Source: Thermobispora bispora DSM 43833 (lineage in GTDB: Bacteria; Actinomycetota; Actinomycetes; Streptosporangiales; Streptosporangiaceae). From it: 64,000 nt of DNA. The position numbers and the translations under genes were made by a program. Below are positions 53,208 to 61,922 of this stretch, one piece after another (position 1 is the first letter of the stretch; every line of letters begins with the position of its first letter). Below the pieces are notes generated by a model. That model was not told the DNA's origin. It worked only from the letters and a program-made list of their open reading frames with translations, and did no database searches. Where the stretch lies: assembly GCF_000092645.1 (NCBI RefSeq), contig NC_014165.1:62001-126000 (forward strand), written 5' to 3'.

Positions 53208-53605
53208 TGGGCCGGCACCGCCGCGGGTGAGCCCTCCCATTCCGGTCCGGCCTGGCGGCGCCGTTCCTCACCCGTGCCGGGAGTCCACGCCGTCCCGCCC
53301 CGGTTCGGAGGGCAGCGCCGCTCCACGCTGAGCCGGGAGGGCGACGCCGTCCCGTGCCCTGCGGAGCGAGAGCCGTACCACCACGGTCCTGGGAGACCCG
53401 CGGTCCGAGCCGGTCACCCGCGGCACGGGCACTCCGCCGCGGGCCGGGCGGGCGCACGAGGCCGCGATCAGGCGTGCCGTCGCCAGCGTGGGTATACGCC
53501 TGCTGAGAGGGTGCGGTGCACCCGCACCGTGTGGGTGATCGAACGCCGCTGACCGACCCCGGAAAGAAGCGCAGATCGAGCCCGACGCGGAGAGGGGGGA
53601 GCGGC
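53208..53605. other. 398-bp gap
   Basis: No gene is supported. GC-rich non-coding DNA between two co-directional genes, ending with the strong ribosome site of the next gene (agagggggga). Confidence 0.4.
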
Positions 53606-54439
53606 ATGCCCGAGTCCACGGACGCCAGCGTGTACTTCATCGGCAACGCCACGACGATCATCCGGTGCAACGGGTTCACCCTGCTGACCGACCCGAACTT
53701 CCTCCACCGCGGCCAGCAGGCGCGGCTCGGCTGGGGCATCCGCACCCGCCGCCGCACCGAGCCCGCGATGAGCGTGGCGGACCTGCCCCCGGTGGACCTC
53801 GTCGTGCTCTCGCACCTGCACGGCGACCACTGGGACGAGATCGCCGAGCGGGGCCTCGACCCGTACGTGCCGATCGTCACCACCCCGCACGCGGCGGACG
53901 TGCTCCGCGGCCGCGGGTTCGGCAACGCGATCGGCCTGGAGACCTGGCAGACCTACCAGGTGCACCGGAACTCGGGCGTGCTCTCCATCACCGCGGTGCC
54001 GGCGCGGCACGCGCCCGGCCCGCTGGACCGGCTGCTGCCGCCGGTCATGGGCAGCGTGCTCGACTTCTGCCGTGGCGACGACCTCGACCTGCGCCTGCAC
54101 ATCAGCGGGGACACGGTCCTCGACCCCTGCCTCGCCGAGATCCCGCGCCGGTTCCCGGAGATCGACGCCGCGATCGTCCACCTGGGCGGCACGCGGATCT
54201 TCCGGGTCCTGGTGTCGATGGACGGCGTGCAGGGGGCCGAGTGGCTGCAGCTGATCAAGCCGGAGGTCGCCCTGCCGGTGCACTACGACGACTACGAGGC
54301 GTTCACCTCGCCGCTCAGCGAGTTCCAGCACCATGTGCGCCGGCTCGGGCTCACCCACGCGGTGCACTACCTCATGCGCGGTGAGACCTGCCGGCTGCCG
54401 CTGCGCACCCGGCCGCGCCCGGTCGCGCGGCCCAGGTGA
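53606..54439 (+). CDS. Metallo-beta-lactamase-fold hydrolase (UlaG/L-ascorbate-lactonase-like)
   Basis: A 277-residue cytoplasmic protein. The metal-binding motif HLHGDHWD is near residue 72. Further ligands are plausible in RHAPGP, ISGDT and VHYDDYEAF. The class is the MBL-fold group often annotated as UlaG-like. No signal peptide, so not a beta-lactamase. ATG 53606 is chosen for its GAGGGGGGAG ribosome site; the frame extends to 53516 without support. Substrate unknown. Confidence 0.85.
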   Translation: MPESTDASVYFIGNATTIIRCNGFTLLTDPNFLHRGQQARLGWGIRTRRRTEPAMSVADLPPVDLVVLSHLHGDHWDEIAERGLDPYVPIVTTPHAADVLRGRGFGNAIGLETWQTYQVHRNSGVLSITAVPARHAPGPLDRLLPPVMGSVLDFCRGDDLDLRLHISGDTVLDPCLAEIPRRFPEIDAAIVHLGGTRIFRVLVSMDGVQGAEWLQLIKPEVALPVHYDDYEAFTSPLSEFQHHVRRLGLTHAVHYLMRGETCRLPLRTRPRPVARPR

Positions 54440-54604
54440 TCCGGTACGGCACGGCCGGGAGGCCCAAGCGCCGGCCGAACGGGGACACGCTCCGGCAGAT
54501 CGGGGACAAGCGCCGGCAGCGGAGGGGAAAGCGGTGGCCGGCCGGTGAAGATCACGGCGAGGCCGCGGGCACGGCGGGGCCGGCCTGCCGTACCGGGCCG
54601 GACC

Positions 54605-55495
54605 TCAGAGCTGGTTGAGCAGCCAGCGGGGACCGGCGACGAGCGCGCCGAGCGCGGTGACCCGTTCCCGGAGCGCGCGGTCCGCGGTGACCACGAGCAC
54701 CCGCTCCCAGGGCTTGCGCTCGCGGACCGCCTGGACGATCGCGTCGTCCCCGCTGCCGTTCGCGACCACCACGCTGAGGTTCGTGCCGTGCGCCTCGGGG
54801 TCGGCGGCCACGGCGGCCGCGCCTTCGAGCACCACGACGATGCGGGGGAACCAGCGGGCCAGTTCGGGGAGGCCGTCGGGTGTCTCGCGCAGCCCTTCGG
54901 TGGCGAGCGGCTGCACCTCGTTGAGCAGCCGGTTGGCGGCGCGCGCCCGGTCCTTCCACCACAGCTCCTCGGGGCGGGAGCCGATGATGTTCGCCACGTC
55001 GAGGACGAGGACGAGCGGGCTGAGCGCGGGCCGCAGCTTCGGCCACGAGTCGGCGAACCCCGGGTGGAGCGGCTTCGAGGCGACCTCGTCGGCGGCCACC
55101 CAGCGCAGGTCGACGCTCTCGCCGTTCGCCGGGGCCGCGTCGAGCATGCCCGCCGCCTCGGCGATCACCGTCTGGAAGGACCAGCCGCCGTGGTCGTCGA
55201 CGTAGATGCCCTGGACCCGGAAGAGGTCGGTGGAGAGCACCGTCTCCTCGCGTACCTCGCGCAACGCTCCGGATATCGCGTCCTCATGGCTGTCGAGCGC
55301 GCCGCCGGGCAGGGCCCAGGTGCCCCCGTGGTGGGTCCACCAGGAGCGCTTCTGCAATAAGACGTACGGCATGCCGTCGAGTGTGTGGTGGACGGCGAGC
55401 AGGCCGGTCGCCCCGTGGATGCCCCAGTGCTGATGACCACGCGCGCACAGCGCCCAACCGTCGCCGTCCTTCGCCGCCATGACCTCATCCTGCAC
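54605..55495 (-). CDS. Nudix hydrolase fused to a NYN/PIN-like domain
   Basis: A 296-residue two-domain protein. Residues about 20-150 are a Nudix domain with a perfect GX5EX7REVREET box (G66 on). Residues about 160-296 begin with LVLDVANIIGSRP, carry acidic positions (DDAIV, VTADRAL) and have the NYN/PIN-like RNase layout. Nudix enzymes cleave nucleoside diphosphate derivatives; PIN-type domains cut RNA. The pairing suggests RNA end or cofactor-capped RNA processing, which is inference. Start GTG 55495 or ATG 55480 (RBS GGATGAGG close to the latter). Confidence 0.82.
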   Translation of the reverse strand: MQDEVMAAKDGDGWALCARGHQHWGIHGATGLLAVHHTLDGMPYVLLQKRSWWTHHGGTWALPGGALDSHEDAISGALREVREETVLSTDLFRVQGIYVDDHGGWSFQTVIAEAAGMLDAAPANGESVDLRWVAADEVASKPLHPGFADSWPKLRPALSPLVLVLDVANIIGSRPEELWWKDRARAANRLLNEVQPLATEGLRETPDGLPELARWFPRIVVVLEGAAAVAADPEAHGTNLSVVVANGSGDDAIVQAVRERKPWERVLVVTADRALRERVTALGALVAGPRWLLNQL

Positions 55496-55523
55496 TCATC
55501 CGGCGCCGTCATCCAGATATGGA

Positions 55524-55775
55524 TCACCACTCGGCGAGCGGTCTATGCACCCCTGCGGCGAGGTCGTAGAGGATCGCTCCATCCGCGAGCCGGATCACCT
55601 GGATCTGCGTGGCGAGCCCGATGTCCCTGAGCCGGAGGGCGGCTTCCTGCGCCAGGGCGCTGAAGTGGTAGCGGTCGGCCGCCGGCGCCTCCGGGCCCGG
55701 GCGAATCGAGCGCACTTCGAAACGGTCCGGTGGCCAAACCGGAGGGAGCGGATCAAGGTGCAGCCAGCCAGACAT
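55524..55775 (-). CDS. Small hypothetical protein
   Basis: An 83-residue protein (MSGWLHLDPLPPVWPPDRF) with an alpha/beta C-half (TQIQVIRLADGAILYDLA). ATG 55775 has AGGAGA three bases upstream. Directly upstream of the Nudix-NYN gene on the same strand, so possibly in one operon. No family recognised. Confidence 0.6.
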   Translation of the reverse strand: MSGWLHLDPLPPVWPPDRFEVRSIRPGPEAPAADRYHFSALAQEAALRLRDIGLATQIQVIRLADGAILYDLAAGVHRPLAEW

Positions 55776-55960
55776 GTTTCTCCTGTCGCGCTTTTCGAGA
55801 TAAGGAGTCGGCCTGGAAGAAGGGTAGCCGTGGCGGTGCCGTGATGGTGCCGTTGACCGATTGTTATGTACCGGTAAGCGATCCGGCTGTGGCAAGGACG
55901 GGGTACCCGTTACGGTGAGGTGCTGTTCACTCTGATTCCCCTCGTCACAGGAGAATCAGG

Positions 55961-56077
55961 ATGTCATATGCCGACACGCCCGCTTCCTGCCGGCCGGAGG
56001 AGCGGGCGTTTGATCTTTCTGACGGCTCGCCGCCGGCGAGGACGGCCGGCTCCGCCGGTTCGGCGGCCGAGCGCTGA
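55961..56077 (+). CDS. Candidate very small protein
   Basis: A 38-codon frame (MSYADTPASCRPEERAFDL) preceded by CAGGAG seven bases upstream of the ATG. The N-half has mixed composition with one Cys; the C-half is Ser/Ala/Pro-rich. No modification enzyme or partner gene is adjacent. It could be a real peptide or chance. Confidence 0.35.
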   Translation: MSYADTPASCRPEERAFDLSDGSPPARTAGSAGSAAER

Positions 56078-56392
56078 CGACGGCGCTGCCGGCTTCTCCC
56101 GCTCCCGGAACCATCCGGCGCGACCATCGCAGGTGGGGAGCGAGCCGACCGTCTGCGCGGCCACGACCCCTGGCACAGGAGCTCACTTCGGGTACGGCCC
56201 GCCGGATGCGATCGGGATTCGTGACCCCCGTGCGCATCGGCGGTGGCCCGGCCGGGGTCCGGCGGCAGCGGAGCCGCCTGAGCGCTGCCGTGGCCACGTG
56301 TTCCCCGGGCCAGGGCCGGTGATGGCGGCGGTGGCCCGGCGGTTCGCTGACCGCCGGCGGTGTCCGTCCCGGGACCGGTGGTGAAGGATTGA

Positions 56393-56420
56393 GGCCCCTG
56401 GCCGATATCGGTCAGGGGCC
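56393..56420 (-). terminator. Terminator hairpin of propeller gene 1
   Basis: ggcccctggcc (56393-56403) pairs with ggtcaggggcc (56410-56420) around a six-base loop, one G-U pair. Same family as the hairpins at 57810, 60837, 61835 and 63227. Confidence 0.6.
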
Positions 56421-56497
56421 GTGTTGCCGTGTGCGAGCGGTGAATTGTGCCCGTTCCCGACGGTGGCTCAGCGTTCATCGCCGATGCCGGCCGGTCG

Positions 56498-57562
56498 CTA
56501 CGGAACGTTGGCGATGGCTACCTCGATCGCATTGTTACCAACGCCCAGGGTGGCTTCCACGGTGTTGGTGGCGGTGTTGATCACGGACACGGTGGTGAGG
56601 TTGACCGCGTAGGCGCGGGTGCCGCCCAGGGTGACCGCCACTCCAAGCGGCTGGGTGCCGACTGGGACGGTGGTGATGACGCTGTTGCGCGCGACATCGA
56701 TCACCGAGACGTTGTTGGCGCCGGTGTTGGCGACGTAGGCGCGGGTACCGCCGGGCGTGACCGCCACCCCGAATGGCTGTGCGCCGACGGGGATGGTGGC
56801 GATGACGGTGTTGGTGGCGGTGTCGATCACCGACACGGTGCTGTTCGCCCTATTGGTGACGAGGACGCGCGTGCCACCGGGGGTCACCGCCACCCCGAAT
56901 GGCTGTGCGCCGACGGGGATGGTGGCGATGACGGTGTTGGTGGCGGTGTCGATCACCGACACGGTGTTGGAGCCGGTGTTGGCGACGTAGGCGCGGGTGC
57001 CACCGGGGGTGATCGCCACTCCCTGAGGTTCGTTTCCCACGGGGATGGTGGCGATGACGATGTTGGTGGCGGTGTCGATCACCGAGACGGTGCCGGCGCC
57101 CTGGTTGGTGACGTAGGCGCGGGTGCCACCGGGAGATACGGCCACGTCGTACGGAAGGGCGCCGACCGGGATGACGGCGATGACGCCGTTGGTGGCGGTG
57201 TCGATCACCGACACGGTGTTGGAGCCGTTGTTGGTGACGTAGACGCGAGTGCCGCCCGGGCTGGCCGCCACTCCGAGGGGTGCGTTTCCGACGGGGATGG
57301 TGGCGATGGTGGTGTTGCTGGCGACGTCGATCACCGACACGGTGTCGTCGTTCAGGTTCGTGACATAGGCCACCTGGCGTGCTTGGCGTGTCTGGTCGGC
57401 GGAGGCCGGAGCCGGCAGGGACGCGGTTGCGGTGAGGCCGGTGACGAGTGCCACCGCCGTGATCGCCGAGCGAAGCCGAGACCGCCTCACTCGTACCTGC
57501 GGCTGACCGGATATGCCGGTGCGGCGATTCGCCACTGTGGCTTTGATCCAGCGCGCGAGCAT
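56498..57562 (-). CDS. Secreted seven-bladed YVTN beta-propeller protein (copy 1)
   Basis: A 354-residue protein. The first ~60 residues are a long basic n-region and a Sec-type signal (ITAVALVTGLTATASLPAPASA). Then seven near-identical blades of ~42 residues follow, each VAYVTN-x-NTVSVIDTATN-x-IATIPVG-x-GVAVSPGGTR; the last blade is two residues shorter and ends VAIANVP. Seven blades close a toroid. Such YVTN/LVIVD propellers are surface or secreted binding modules; ligand unknown. ATG 57562 follows GGAGG. First of six tandem paralogues. Confidence 0.9.
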   Translation of the reverse strand: MLARWIKATVANRRTGISGQPQVRVRRSRLRSAITAVALVTGLTATASLPAPASADQTRQARQVAYVTNLNDDTVSVIDVASNTTIATIPVGNAPLGVAASPGGTRVYVTNNGSNTVSVIDTATNGVIAVIPVGALPYDVAVSPGGTRAYVTNQGAGTVSVIDTATNIVIATIPVGNEPQGVAITPGGTRAYVANTGSNTVSVIDTATNTVIATIPVGAQPFGVAVTPGGTRVLVTNRANSTVSVIDTATNTVIATIPVGAQPFGVAVTPGGTRAYVANTGANNVSVIDVARNSVITTVPVGTQPLGVAVTLGGTRAYAVNLTTVSVINTATNTVEATLGVGNNAIEVAIANVP

Positions 57563-57912
57563 TGAGACCTCCCATCGAGATGACGGTCTTCTTTTACGCG
57601 GGCACGGTGCGGTGATCCGATGTCGGCACACCTGGTTGGCTCACCTGGCCGAAAGGTTTGGACGATTGCTGGTTGGAATTCCGGCTGATCGGCCGATTTG
57701 CGCGCTGGCAGGAATCGAAAGGAATTCATTCGGATTTATCAGGGGTAGGCCAGGCAACTCTGCGTGGCCCGCTGGCCTCGGTGGCGGTCGGATCGGTGGA
57801 GTGCGTTAAGGCCCCTGGCCGGGACGGCAGGGGCCGTGTGGTCGGTGCGGTACGGTGTTCCGCTGTCTCCGGCAGGCGGTGGCTCATCGCCTGGTGCGAT
57901 GCCGGTGGGTCG
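57563..57912. other. Spacer between propeller copies 1 and 2
   Basis: Holds the leader of copy 1 (about 57563-57660) and the GGCCCCTG hairpin after copy 2 (57810-57835). No gene. Confidence 0.5.
57810..57835 (-). terminator. Terminator hairpin of propeller copy 2
   Basis: ggcccctg (57810-57817) / caggggcc (57828-57835), a member of the hairpin family shared by the cassettes. Confidence 0.6.
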
Positions 57913-58969
57913 CTACGGAACGTTGGCGATCGCCACGTAATCCGGATTGACACCCGCCCCCAGGGTGGCCTCCACGGTGTCGGTGGCGGTGTTGATCACC
58001 GATACGGTGCCCGAGTTGAAGTTGGCGACGTAAGCGCGGGTGCCACCGAGAGTGACCGCCACCCCGGTGGGCGAAGCGCCGGTGGGGATGGTGGTAATGA
58101 CGGTGTTGGTGGCGGTGTCGATCACCGTCACGTCGCCGGAGGTCTGGTTGGTGACGTAGGCGCGGGTGCCGCCCGGGGTGACCGCCACCTCCGACGGTCC
58201 GTCCCCGGCGGGGATGGTGGCGATGACGGTGTTCGTGGCGGTGTCGATCACCGATACGTTGTCGTCGCTTCGGTTCGTGACGTACGCGCGGGTGCCGCCC
58301 GGGCTGAACGCCACTCCCCGGGGTGCGTTTCCCACCGGGATGGTGGCGATGACGGTGTTGGTGGCGGTGTCGATCACCGAGACGTTGTCGTCAAGCTGGT
58401 TGGTGACGTAGACGCGGGTGCCCCCCCGGGCTGACCTTCACCCCGATGGGCCCGTTTCCGACCGGGATGGTGGCGATGACGGTGTTGGTGGCGGTGTCGA
58501 TCACCGATACGTTGTCGGAGCCCAGGTTGGTGACGTAGGCGCGGGTGCCGCCCGGGGTGATCGCCACATTGAAGGGTGTGACGCCGACCGGGATGGTGGC
58601 GATGACGCCGTTGGTCGCGGTGTCGATCACCGACACCGTGCGGGAACCCTGATTGACCACGAACACGCGGGTGCCGCCAGGGCTGGCCGCCACCCCGGTG
58701 GGTCCTAGCCCGACCGGGATCGTGGCGATGGTGGTGTTGCCGGCGACGTCGATCACCGACACGGTGTTGCCGTTCAGGTTGGTGACGTAGGCGACCTGGC
58801 GTGCTTGGCGGGTCTCGCCGGCGGAGACCGGGGTGGGCAGTGGCACGAGTACGGTGAGGCCGGTGACCAGGGCCGCGGTGATGGCCGAGCGGAGCCGGGA
58901 CCGCCGCACCCGTACCTGCGGCTGCCCGGACCTGCCGGTGCGGCGTCTCGTGAGCGAACGGATGAGCAT
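57913..58969 (-). pseudogene. Seven-bladed YVTN propeller, frameshifted at a C7 tract (copy 2)
   Basis: The start is ATG 58969 with GGAGGA upstream. Signal peptide and the first three blades are in one frame (to about 58428), and blades 4-7 in another (to 57913). The shift is at 58421-58427, seven Cs where the other blades have ccgccc; removing one C restores GGTR and an intact seven-blade protein of ~351 residues. It may be a real pseudogene, a phase-variable gene or a sequencing error. Confidence 0.82.
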
Positions 58970-59531
58970 GGAGTCCTCCATCGAGCCGACGGTCTCGTTG
59001 TACGGAATCGAGGCCGTAGGAATTCGGCGGCGGCACGCCGGATTTGCTCATCCGTCCGGCGGTTTTGCTCAGCGTTGATCGGAATTCCGGCCTATCGGTC
59101 AGGGCCGTCACACAGTCCGGGGACTTTTCTGGTCGCGTCTGCCATGAGCTCGGCCGATCGGATTTCCGGTGTTCCGGATTCAGTGGTGCGTTCTGGTGTG
59201 GTCACCTGACCGGCCGGACGCCCGGTGATAGCCGTCCCGGCCTTCCTCCGGGCGGCACACGCGGACCGCCTGCAGCCGTGCCGAGATCGTTGCCGGTGAG
59301 CTCGCGTGGCGAATGATTCGGTGTCCCCGTGCCGCGTTGACCGGACGGCGACGGATCTCGATGGTCTTCTCGCCGGCGCGGAGCGGACGCCGGCCCCGGC
59401 GCGCCGGTCCGGGGCCGGGCGGCTCGATATGCGGTGGTGCGGGCCGGCGCCGGCTCCGGCGGGTGGTGAGCACGGCGCCCGGTCGCGGAGCGCCGGGTCA
59501 CCCGGTGCGCCGGTCCCTCGCGGTGCCGGCG
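58970..59531. other. 562-bp spacer between propeller copies 2 and 3
   Basis: Includes the leader of copy 2 and unrelated GC-rich DNA. The hairpin before copy 3's stop differs from the common type (ggcgcc...ggcgcc segments near 59470-59510). No gene. Confidence 0.45.
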
Positions 59532-60593
59532 CTAGGGAACGGTGGCGATGGCCACGTCGCTCGGAACATTGCCCGCGGTCAGTGTGGCGATCACCGTGTT
59601 GGTCGCCGTGTCGATCACCGACACCGTGTCGGAGCTCTGATCGGCCACGAACACGCGGGTGCCGCCCGGCGTGACCGCCATCCCGACGGGCCCGAGCCCG
59701 ACGGGGATGGTGGCGATCACCGTGTTGGTCGCCGTGTCGATCACCGACACGGTGTTGGAGCCGGAGTTGCCCACGTAGGCCCGGGTGCCGCCCGGGGTGA
59801 TCACCACTGCGTTGGGCGCGTCCCCGACCGGGATGGTGTCGATGACGGTGTTGGTGGCCGTGTCGATCACCGACACGTCGTCGGAGGCCGCGTTGGTGAC
59901 GTAGACCCGGGTACCGCGGGGACTGATCGCGATCCCGCTGGGCGTGGTGCCGACCGGGATGGTGGCGATGACGGTGTTGGTGGCCGTGTCGATGACCGAC
60001 ACGTTGCCCGTGAACGCATTGGAGGCGTAGACACGGGTGCCGCACGGGGAGACGACGAGGTCGAACGATCCGATCCCGATCGGGACGGTGGCGATGACGG
60101 TGTTGGTCACGGTGTCGATGACCGACACGTCGTTGGAGAACGTGTTGCTGACGTAGGCGCGCCTGCCATCGAAGCTGATGGCCACATCGGCCGGTGACGT
60201 CCCGACCGGGATGGTGGCGATCACGGTGTTGGTGGCGGTGTCGATCACCGACACCGTGCCGGCGTTCTGATTGGCCACGTAGACCCGGGTGCCGCCGGGA
60301 CTCGCGTCCAGCCCGTTGGGCGCGGCCCCGACCGGGATGGTGGCGATGGTGGCGTAGGTGGCCACGTCGATCGCCGACACGGTGTTGTCCAGCCGGTTCG
60401 CGACGTAGGCGACCTGGCGCCCTTGCCGGGCCTCGCCCGCGGTGGCCGGGGCCGGCACGGGGGCGAGGGCGGCAAGACCGGTGGCGAGCGCCACCGCGGT
60501 GACGGCCGAGCGGAACCGGGCCCACCGCATCCGCCGGCCGCGCCCGCGGGTGCGGCCGTGTGCCCTCGCGGTTGTGCTCCAGCGAGTGAGCAT
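59532..60593 (-). CDS. Secreted seven-bladed YVTN beta-propeller protein (copy 3)
   Basis: A 353-residue protein with signal (VALATGLAALAPVPAPATA) and seven blades. It is the most diverged intact copy, with substitutions such as SAIDVATYATIAT in blade 1, FDGRR and SPCGTR in place of PGGTR in blades 2 and 3, and one Cys in blade 3. ATG 60593 follows GGGAGG. Its divergence suggests it is an older duplicate. Confidence 0.9.
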   Translation of the reverse strand: MLTRWSTTARAHGRTRGRGRRMRWARFRSAVTAVALATGLAALAPVPAPATAGEARQGRQVAYVANRLDNTVSAIDVATYATIATIPVGAAPNGLDASPGGTRVYVANQNAGTVSVIDTATNTVIATIPVGTSPADVAISFDGRRAYVSNTFSNDVSVIDTVTNTVIATVPIGIGSFDLVVSPCGTRVYASNAFTGNVSVIDTATNTVIATIPVGTTPSGIAISPRGTRVYVTNAASDDVSVIDTATNTVIDTIPVGDAPNAVVITPGGTRAYVGNSGSNTVSVIDTATNTVIATIPVGLGPVGMAVTPGGTRVFVADQSSDTVSVIDTATNTVIATLTAGNVPSDVAIATVP

Positions 60594-60957
60594 GAGACCT
60601 CCCATCGAGATGACGGTCTCCTTGTACGCGAGCGGCTCACGGCACCGTCGTATCGGCGCGCCGGATTTGCTCACCTGGAAACCGCTCCAGTGCATTCGTT
60701 GGCTGGAATCCCGGCCTACCGGTTGATCGCCGTCAACCGGAAAAGCGCGCATTGATAACCCGTGCGCGTCGCGGAACCAACGTCACCGGTTTATCGGCCG
60801 AATTGTGGATAAGCCGGGTGATGGCGGTGCAGAACGGGCCCCTGACCGGTGTGATCAGGGGCCGTTCCGCTGCAGGTGCGAGCGGCACCGGAGCCGGCCG
60901 ATGCGGGACGCGCCGGTCTCCCCACGGGTACGGCGTACCGCTGGGCCCGGCGGGTCG
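60594..60957. other. Spacer between propeller copies 3 and 4
   Basis: Leader of copy 3 and the hairpin after copy 4 (60837-60863). No gene. Confidence 0.5.
60837..60863 (-). terminator. Terminator hairpin of propeller copy 4
   Basis: ggcccctga (60837-60845) / tcaggggcc (60855-60863), perfect 9-bp stem. Confidence 0.6.
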
Positions 60958-61380
60958 CTAGGGAACCTCGGCGATGGCGATCTCGAACGGGCCATCCGGC
61001 AGGCTCAGGGTGGCGATCACGGTGTTGGTGGCGGTGTCGATCACGGACATGGAGTCGACGTTGCAGACGTAGGCGCGGGTGCCGCCCGCGGTGACGGCCA
61101 CCCCGAAGGGCTGCGTGCCGACCGGGACGGTGGCGATGACCGTGTTGGTGGTGATATCGACCACCGACACGGTGTCGTTGCCCTGGTTGGTGAGGTAGGC
61201 CACCTGGCGCCCCTGCCGTGCGTCGCCGGCGGAGGCCGGGGCCGGCAGGGACGCGAGTACGGCGAGGCCGGTGGCGAGCGCCGTGATGACCGAGCGGAAT
61301 CGCGACCACCGGACCCTGGCCTGGCCGGATGTGCCGGTACGGCGGTGCGCCGCCGTGGTCATGCTCCGCCGTGTGAGCAT
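60958..61380 (-). CDS. Two-blade YVTN protein, internally deleted paralogue (copy 4)
   Basis: A 140-residue protein: signal peptide (ITALATGLAVLASLPAPASA), one N-terminal blade (VAYLTNQGNDTVSVVDITT) and one C-terminal blade ending IAEVP. Compared with the siblings, five central blades (5 x 126 bases) are missing cleanly in frame. The C-terminal blade has a Cys (AYVCN) and lacks two loop residues. Two blades cannot close a ring alone, so it would need to oligomerise or be non-functional. ATG 61380 follows GGAGG. Confidence 0.85.
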   Translation of the reverse strand: MLTRRSMTTAAHRRTGTSGQARVRWSRFRSVITALATGLAVLASLPAPASAGDARQGRQVAYLTNQGNDTVSVVDITTNTVIATVPVGTQPFGVAVTAGGTRAYVCNVDSMSVIDTATNTVIATLSLPDGPFEIAIAEVP

Positions 61381-61922
61381 CGAGACCTCCTATCGAGATG
61401 TCGGTCTCGTTGTACGCGGAAATGGCGAGCGGATTTGTTTCCGGCACGCTCAATTGGCCCAGCCATCCGATGGATTTGCGGGATCGTGGCTCGTGATTCC
61501 GGCCGCTCGGCCTATCGCCGCCAATCGGTACAAGTGAGACGGATGGCGTGATCCATCTGCGGAATGGCCTTTCCCCGCTGGAACGTCAACGGGATTTCCG
61601 TACGGGGATGGAGAAAAGAAGTCGAGGCCCCGGCCGGTGCCGGCCAGGGCCCGCGTGCGAAGCGCGCGTCTCCCACCCCGCGGTGCGCGGGTTCGGTGGG
61701 CTCAGCGCCGATGTCCAAAGGTACGGCCGGCGGTGATGTGCTCCACGGGCTCTGTTCGGTCACCCGGAGCGTGAACCGCGCCGGTTTCCGTGTCCTCTCA
61801 GATCGGCGCGGCATCCGGGGACGGCAAGGGTCGTGGCCCCTGACCGCCGCGCATGCGCACCGGTCAGGGGCCTGGTCGTCGAGGATGCCTGGTCCCGGCG
61901 GTTGGGTACGGGTGCGGTACCG
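61381..61922. other. 542-bp spacer between propeller copies 4 and 5
   Basis: Leader of copy 4 and the hairpin after copy 5 (61835-61872). Short plus-strand frames lack support. Confidence 0.45.
61835..61872 (-). terminator. Terminator hairpin of propeller copy 5
   Basis: Perfect 12-bp stem ggcccctgaccg (61835-61846) / cggtcaggggcc (61861-61872). Confidence 0.6.

Larger units (their letters stand above)
55776..56497. other. 722-bp region with one small frame and a terminator
   Basis: Contains a candidate 38-codon gene at 55961-56077 and, at 56393-56420, the terminator of the first propeller gene. The rest is without features. Confidence 0.45.

Noticed and set aside
56447-57565. 372-codon plus-strand frame over propeller copy 1
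   Set aside because: Asp/Gly/His-rich mirror of the repeated blades on the other strand.
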